DNA of 64,000 bases from DASQHY01 sp035602605 (lineage in GTDB: Bacteria > Acidobacteriota > Terriglobia > Acidiferrales > UBA7541). The notes under the pieces are model-generated. The model did no database searches. It saw nothing but the letters and a program-made list of their open reading frames with translations, and was not told the DNA's origin. Of this stretch, positions 60,626-64,000 are shown in pieces. The stretch spans positions 1 to 64,000 of the forward strand of contig DATNLZ010000008.1 in assembly GCA_035602605.1 (NCBI GenBank), read 5' to 3'. A program made the position numbers and the translations under genes. How positions within the stretch are numbered: the stretch's first letter is position 1; the number at the start of each line of letters is the position of its first letter.

Positions 60626-61093
60626 CTACGGCCGGTCCTTATCGTCATACTCGCCGGGAACATCGTCTTGCGGAACCTCATGCGTGGTCACTTCGGAGCT
60701 GTCCGCATCCGGAGCATCTTCCACGCCGCTGATGATCCCAGCCTCGAACGCCTGCCCTTCTTCGAGCAGTTCCTCTGCGCTCTCCGAATCCACGTTCTCA
60801 AGAATGGAAATGTTCTGAAGGTCTCCAGCTCCCACACCGGCGCGCGTTCCCAGACCTTTCGGTTCCAGTGTAACGGTCTCGACGCTTTGGCTCTTTCTTC
60901 GCACAGCCGCAGTTGCACGGACTGTCTTCTTTTTGCGCGAAACCTTGTTTTTTGGAGGCTTGCTTTTCGCGGCTTTACTTTTTGCCGTTGGTTTTTGTTT
61001 CGCAGCGAGCCTCGCTGTCCGCGTAAACTTCTTGGAAGCTCTCGGCTTTTGCTTCTTCTGTTTCTTTTTCCGATTCGTTTTCTTTATGCCCAT
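60626..61093 (-). CDS. Bipartite-charge small protein, Lys-rich N-terminus and acidic C-terminus
   Basis: 155 residues. Residues 1-70 are a Lys/Arg/Ala-rich, histone H1-like tail (KKTNRKKKQKKQKPRASKKF, KPTAKSKAAKSKPPKNK). Residues 75-155 are acidic, with ESAEELLEEGQAFEAGIISG and EVTTHEVPQDDVPGEYDDKD. The 'EEGQ.FEAG.ISGVEDAPD..., EVTTHEVPQDDVP' block resembles a conserved small domain seen in other Acidobacteria and cyanobacteria hypothetical proteins, of unknown function. DNA or RNA binding by the tail is plausible. It is leftward and not clearly in an operon. Confidence 0.6.
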   Translation of the reverse strand: MGIKKTNRKKKQKKQKPRASKKFTRTARLAAKQKPTAKSKAAKSKPPKNKVSRKKKTVRATAAVRRKSQSVETVTLEPKGLGTRAGVGAGDLQNISILENVDSESAEELLEEGQAFEAGIISGVEDAPDADSSEVTTHEVPQDDVPGEYDDKDRP

Positions 61094-61175
61094 CACCGCA
61101 GTCTACCACCGGCACACCCATAATTGTACGAACTGCTACTGCCGGCCCGTGATTGCGGCTTGCCCACGGCGAGCA

Positions 61176-61733
61176 TTAGCGGGGCCACAGCCAGCCAAAA
61201 GTGCCGGCGGTCAGCAAGCCGTACACGAGCCCATCGATGACTTCCTTGATGGTCGCGCTCCACGTCTGACCCTTCCAGATACCGTTGCTCAGATGTCCCA
61301 GACCGTAGCCGAGGAATGCGGCAGTGCCGGCAACGCAAAAGACGAAACGATAGGGGGCGCCGGGCATAACCGTACGTCCGGTGAGATAGGCGACGAATAA
61401 ACCAATAAGCAGGCAATAGACGAACCACATGCCCAGGAACTTCGGCATGTTGGGTGGGCCGTTAGGAGCCATGGTCATCATGCCGACCGGTCCCTGCTTG
61501 TATTTTTCGATCAACGCGGGCGACTTCATTTCCTTATGGGTGGCAAAAGGGAAAATATAGAGACCCCGCTTCAAGTTAGCGGCGCGGAGCGTGGCGAGGA
61601 GCTTATCCTCGTCGGGCAGCTGGTGGTAGTCGCCGCGGTGGTAAGGCAGAAGCATGTGCATGACGAAGCTGGCGACGAAGACGACGATGGCCGACAGCAG
61701 GACGGGTAGCCAAAGTGCGGTGAGAGGAACCAT
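61176..61733 (-). CDS. Conserved hypothetical membrane protein, about four helices
   Basis: 185 residues from ATG 61733 behind CCAAGGAGGCTCAG (the longer frame to 61808 is rejected). Helices at about 8-28 (LWLPVLLSAIVVFVASFVMH), 100-120 (FLGMWFVYCLLIGLFVAYLT), 130-152 and 162-180. A polar stretch between helices 1 and 2 has HRGDYHQLPDEDKLLATLRA and KGPVGMM-type residues (YKQGPVGMMTMAPNGPPNMP). I have seen similar unannotated proteins in Acidobacteria genomes but know no function. Confidence 0.6.
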   Translation of the reverse strand: MVPLTALWLPVLLSAIVVFVASFVMHMLLPYHRGDYHQLPDEDKLLATLRAANLKRGLYIFPFATHKEMKSPALIEKYKQGPVGMMTMAPNGPPNMPKFLGMWFVYCLLIGLFVAYLTGRTVMPGAPYRFVFCVAGTAAFLGYGLGHLSNGIWKGQTWSATIKEVIDGLVYGLLTAGTFGWLWPR

Positions 61734-62156
61734 CTGAGCCTCCTTGGGTGCGACCGGGGATGCAGCGATTACCCACGTGAGACTACCCTTGCCCGAGGTG
61801 TCGGTCAACAGAGCAGGGCGACGCTGCGACGCTCAACCAGCTCAGATCTCATCTGAAGAAACGAAAAGAAAGAAGAATCATCATGAATCAACGGGAGCTT
61901 TTTGGCTCCGCTAGTTCTTCCGAGCTATCGAACTAGAGTATTTAAGCTGACGTTCGAACCTATCCTGGCGGATAGCGTCGGCTATCCGCTCGGATAGAGC
62001 TTGCCCCGCAGACGAGCGTTCTGCTGAACAGCCTCGCTCTGATCTATCCGACGCTGAGAAAAGGATTTAGCTCACAACAAGGCGGCTCCCGCCGATACGT
62101 GCCGTGCGTGGCAAAGCGATTGCCTACCATCAACCATGTGAACCAAGGAGTGCAAC
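61734..62156. other. Divergent intergenic region with GGATA/TATCC cluster
   Basis: About 420 bp between a leftward membrane protein and a rightward exported protein. It holds several copies of the word GGATA or its complement between 61961 and 62050, including the hairpin listed separately. No gene or RNA element was recognised. Confidence 0.4.
61969..61988. repeat. Perfect 8-bp inverted repeat CGGATAGC / GCTATCCG
   Basis: CGGATAGC (61969-61976), loop GTCG, GCTATCCG (61981-61988). A further GGATAG follows at 61992-61997, and TATCC precedes at 61961-61965, so several pairings are possible. There is no T-run. It may be a regulatory RNA stem or an operator cluster about 170 bp upstream of the gene at 62157. 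Confidence 0.45.
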
Positions 62157-63728
62157 ATGAAAAAAAGAGAATGGCTTGTGGCGCTGGCATTCGGGATCTT
62201 TGGGGCTCTGACGCCAGCGGCGGCCCAAGACCCTGGCTGGTACAGCCTGCTTGGAGACCCGTCCGGCGACACCACCTTTCGAGACTACGTGAACTCGCGG
62301 CTACTCACGGAAAACAGGTTGACGACCATCTGCACGTCGACCCTGCAGCAAGACCGCAACCAATGCCAATTGATGATGCCTCCGGATGACCCCAATCTCG
62401 GAGGTCTTCAAGGACATTATAGACAGCTTGGCTTTAACCCCTACCCGCTCTTGGCGCCACCTTCAAGCCAAGGCGTGCCGGTCAGGAAGGTCGACTGGCA
62501 ACCGGTGGCTGACGCGCTCTCGGCATACGTGAATATTTACAAGCTCGCCCGCTTGTCAGGTGATCCAGCGGACACGTATAAGAGCCAAGCTAAAGGTATC
62601 GCTGACTGGTTCCTCAGCTGGAACAGGTGGCTCAAGGCGCGGCAGGACCAGACACGAGCGCTCGTAGAGAGTCGCCATGATCCGAGCGATCCGATCATTC
62701 CACCCTACGTGGGGTGGTATGAGACAGACGCCCGGCAGGGTTACTACAATGCCGATTGTGCCAGCGCGAATCGCTTCCCGGTGCTGAACAGTCGCGGCGA
62801 CTACTTCGCAGGGAATGGGCCTGACGATACGTACGCAAACCCCGTGGTGCTGTACGGCGCGGATGAAGCCTGGGATACGGCGGCGGCGGTCCGCGGCTTG
62901 CTGAAGTACAGCGAAATCGATGATCTCGGGGTTAACTCCGTGTACTTCCAAAGCGCCAAGGGGATTCTGGAGGCATGGGCGTCTAGAGACCACGCTTCAG
63001 GCGACGGCAACCCGGACACGCCTGATCTGTCGAGCGACCCCTCGCCGTATGCCCGCGAGGGGATGCGCTGGTTTCGGAAGTCGAGCGAGCCCTGCGAGAT
63101 CCGCTACGTGAAGAATACCGACCTCGCGATGGGCGAGCAGTTGTTCCGGTTGTACAAGCTTTCGCGGAGCCCCCTCCATTTGGACGGGGCTAAGAAAGTT
63201 CTCTACGCGCAGCTCTGGGACATCGTTTCGCATCAGAATTTTGGTTACAACAGCTTCATGACCCGCGATTTGGCCCGGCCAGGCAACGTTTATGACAGAA
63301 TCGTTGCGGACGACAAGGCGAACAAGACCATTGACCTCCCGGACGGCTCGATCGTCTGCGGTCCCCTGAATTCCTCATGTTGGAATCACTTGGGCTTCGA
63401 GGGATATGATCTGTATGCAGTTCAGCAGCTCATCAGCGGCCCAGAGTTCGTCCCGGGGGATTTTCCGGTGCCCAACATGGATCTGGACCTGGCCGGTGCT
63501 ATCACCCAAACAATGGACAGATGGCGGTCCTCATCCTTCGGAAATCCAGACCAGTGGGTTTCGGCCAGCGCGACGCACTTGACCGCCTACAACTGCGCAC
63601 TCAGGTTCTCGACTGACGCTACGCGCGTGAATGATTGCAGAACGGCACTGAGCCACACTCCCACGGGCCACACGATTTTCTATTCGCTTGTTCCGGACGC
63701 CCTGTTCACGCAAGGCCCTGCCAGGTAG
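62157..63728 (+). CDS. Secreted protein of unknown function, possible (alpha/alpha)-barrel
   Basis: 523 residues from ATG 62157 behind AAGGAGTGCAAC. Signal peptide EWLVALAFGIFGALTPAAAQ. I do not recognise a named family. Repeated helical segments (QPVADALSAYVNIYKLARLS, EAWDTAAAVRGLLKYSEIDD, GEQLFRLYKLSRSPLHLDGA, GYDLYAVQQLISGPEFVPG) in an order typical of alpha/alpha-toroid carbohydrate enzymes suggest a glycan-related role. Eight or so Cys residues may form disulfides (ICTSTLQQDRNQC; IVCGPLNSSC; YNCALRF...VNDC). It lies alone before a leftward sugar-acid dehydrogenase. Confidence 0.55.
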   Translation: MKKREWLVALAFGIFGALTPAAAQDPGWYSLLGDPSGDTTFRDYVNSRLLTENRLTTICTSTLQQDRNQCQLMMPPDDPNLGGLQGHYRQLGFNPYPLLAPPSSQGVPVRKVDWQPVADALSAYVNIYKLARLSGDPADTYKSQAKGIADWFLSWNRWLKARQDQTRALVESRHDPSDPIIPPYVGWYETDARQGYYNADCASANRFPVLNSRGDYFAGNGPDDTYANPVVLYGADEAWDTAAAVRGLLKYSEIDDLGVNSVYFQSAKGILEAWASRDHASGDGNPDTPDLSSDPSPYAREGMRWFRKSSEPCEIRYVKNTDLAMGEQLFRLYKLSRSPLHLDGAKKVLYAQLWDIVSHQNFGYNSFMTRDLARPGNVYDRIVADDKANKTIDLPDGSIVCGPLNSSCWNHLGFEGYDLYAVQQLISGPEFVPGDFPVPNMDLDLAGAITQTMDRWRSSSFGNPDQWVSASATHLTAYNCALRFSTDATRVNDCRTALSHTPTGHTIFYSLVPDALFTQGPAR

Positions 63729-63780
63729 GGTGTTTCGTCGGGGCGGCGGAGAGACCGGGCGCCTCTCCGTCGCCGAGGTA

Positions 63781-64000
63781 TCAGCGTTGCGCCGGCTTTC
63801 CGTCCTGAAGACGCCACAGCGAAAGCGGGTTGGCGTCTTGGAGGGAAACCGGGAGCAGTGATTCGGGCACATCTTGATAACAGATGGGCCTCAGAAACCT
63901 TTCGATTGCTGTCGCTCCCACCGATGTGCTGCGGCTGTCAGATGTTGCCGGATAAGGGCCTCCGTGCACCATGGCGTAGGACACTTCAACTCCGGTAGGG
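63781..64000 (-). CDS. Alpha-ketoglutarate semialdehyde dehydrogenase (2,5-dioxovalerate dehydrogenase), C-terminus only
   Basis: The last 72 residues of a leftward gene whose start lies beyond the window. PTGVEVSYAMVHGGPYPATS, then DSRSTSVGATAIERFLRP and ICYQDVPESLLP, is the distinctive C-terminal segment of NADP-dependent aldehyde dehydrogenases acting on alpha-ketoglutarate semialdehyde. The enzyme performs the last step of oxidative, non-phosphorylating degradation of L-arabinose, D-xylose or glucarate/galactarate to 2-oxoglutarate. This fits the arabinofuranosidase locus 25 kb to the left, though linkage in regulation is not shown. No LacI-type operator can be checked since the start is absent. 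Confidence 0.85.
   Translation of the reverse strand, partial: PTGVEVSYAMVHGGPYPATSDSRSTSVGATAIERFLRPICYQDVPESLLPVSLQDANPLSLWRLQDGKPAQR

Noticed and set aside
60668..61123. A 151-codon plus frame rich in Phe/Leu with apparent membrane character
   Set aside because: It is the complement of the Lys-rich coding tail (AAG/AAA reads as CTT/TTT), which creates a false hydrophobic protein.

Overview
The window looks like a chromosomal segment of an Acidobacteriota soil bacterium, probably a Solibacter/Bryobacter-type or Terriglobia lineage. The main reason is five large outer-membrane TonB-dependent receptors of the Oar-like type, each with a signal peptide, an N-terminal carboxypeptidase-regulatory-like domain, a plug and a barrel. 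They sit among secreted glycoside hydrolases, beta-propeller proteins, Tat-exported enzymes and small families common in that phylum (DUF2277, DUF1259, MmgE/PrpD). No rRNA, tRNA or CRISPR array was recognised by eye. This taxonomic call is inference from gene content.

Left part (1-8.8 kb). A truncated antibiotic-biosynthesis-monooxygenase-like gene is divergent from an XRE-type regulator, with two TTAACC-N6-GGTTAA palindromes exactly 60 bp apart between them. Next comes a decay zone: a SagB-type oxidoreductase N-terminus faces the wreck of an AbiEi/AbiEii cassette, both cut at about 1.4 kb. DoxX-like and TMEM175-like membrane proteins follow, then a TonB-dependent receptor, a scrap of a Kef-type antiporter, and two back-to-back toxin-antitoxin operons (Phd/VapC leftward, VapB/VapC rightward).

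Middle part (8.8-30 kb). A second receptor is followed by two tandem Tat-signal MmgE/PrpD paralogues, which converge on a TcuA/TcuB pair; together they suggest tricarboxylate (tricarballylate, aconitate or citrate-like) metabolism. An exported protein with distant M29 aminopeptidase features, a DUF2277 protein, a run of gene fragments (ASPIC/UnbV, GH29 fucosidase, LacI), a secreted cupin, a 14-repeat propeller protein and an NTF2-like protein follow. A leftward set then encodes a YheO/DauR-type regulator, an M19 dipeptidase-like protein that lacks key metal ligands, and a third receptor.

Right part (30-64 kb). After a DUF4143 AAA protein with a striking 13-bp inverted repeat at its start comes what looks like a LacI-controlled arabinose-polymer locus: receptor, TPR protein, GH51 arabinofuranosidase, LacI regulator, DUF1259 protein, MFS transporter, YncE-like protein. 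LacI-type operator palindromes (TGCAA-N-CG-N-TTGCA) lie before the receptor and in the lacI/DUF1259 gap. A dead MmpA/MmpB (Fic) cassette precedes the fifth receptor. A leftward cluster follows: a propeller/FnIII/double L-type-lectin protein, a GH92 alpha-mannosidase, a YVTN propeller and a Tat-exported mannonate-dehydratase-like protein. The end holds DUF4832 and GxGYxYP glycan-associated proteins, small hypothetical proteins and the C-terminus of an alpha-ketoglutarate-semialdehyde dehydrogenase, the last step of pentose/uronate oxidation.

Overall the segment reads as polysaccharide and organic-acid scavenging genes interleaved with defence and toxin-antitoxin modules in all states from intact to nearly erased.
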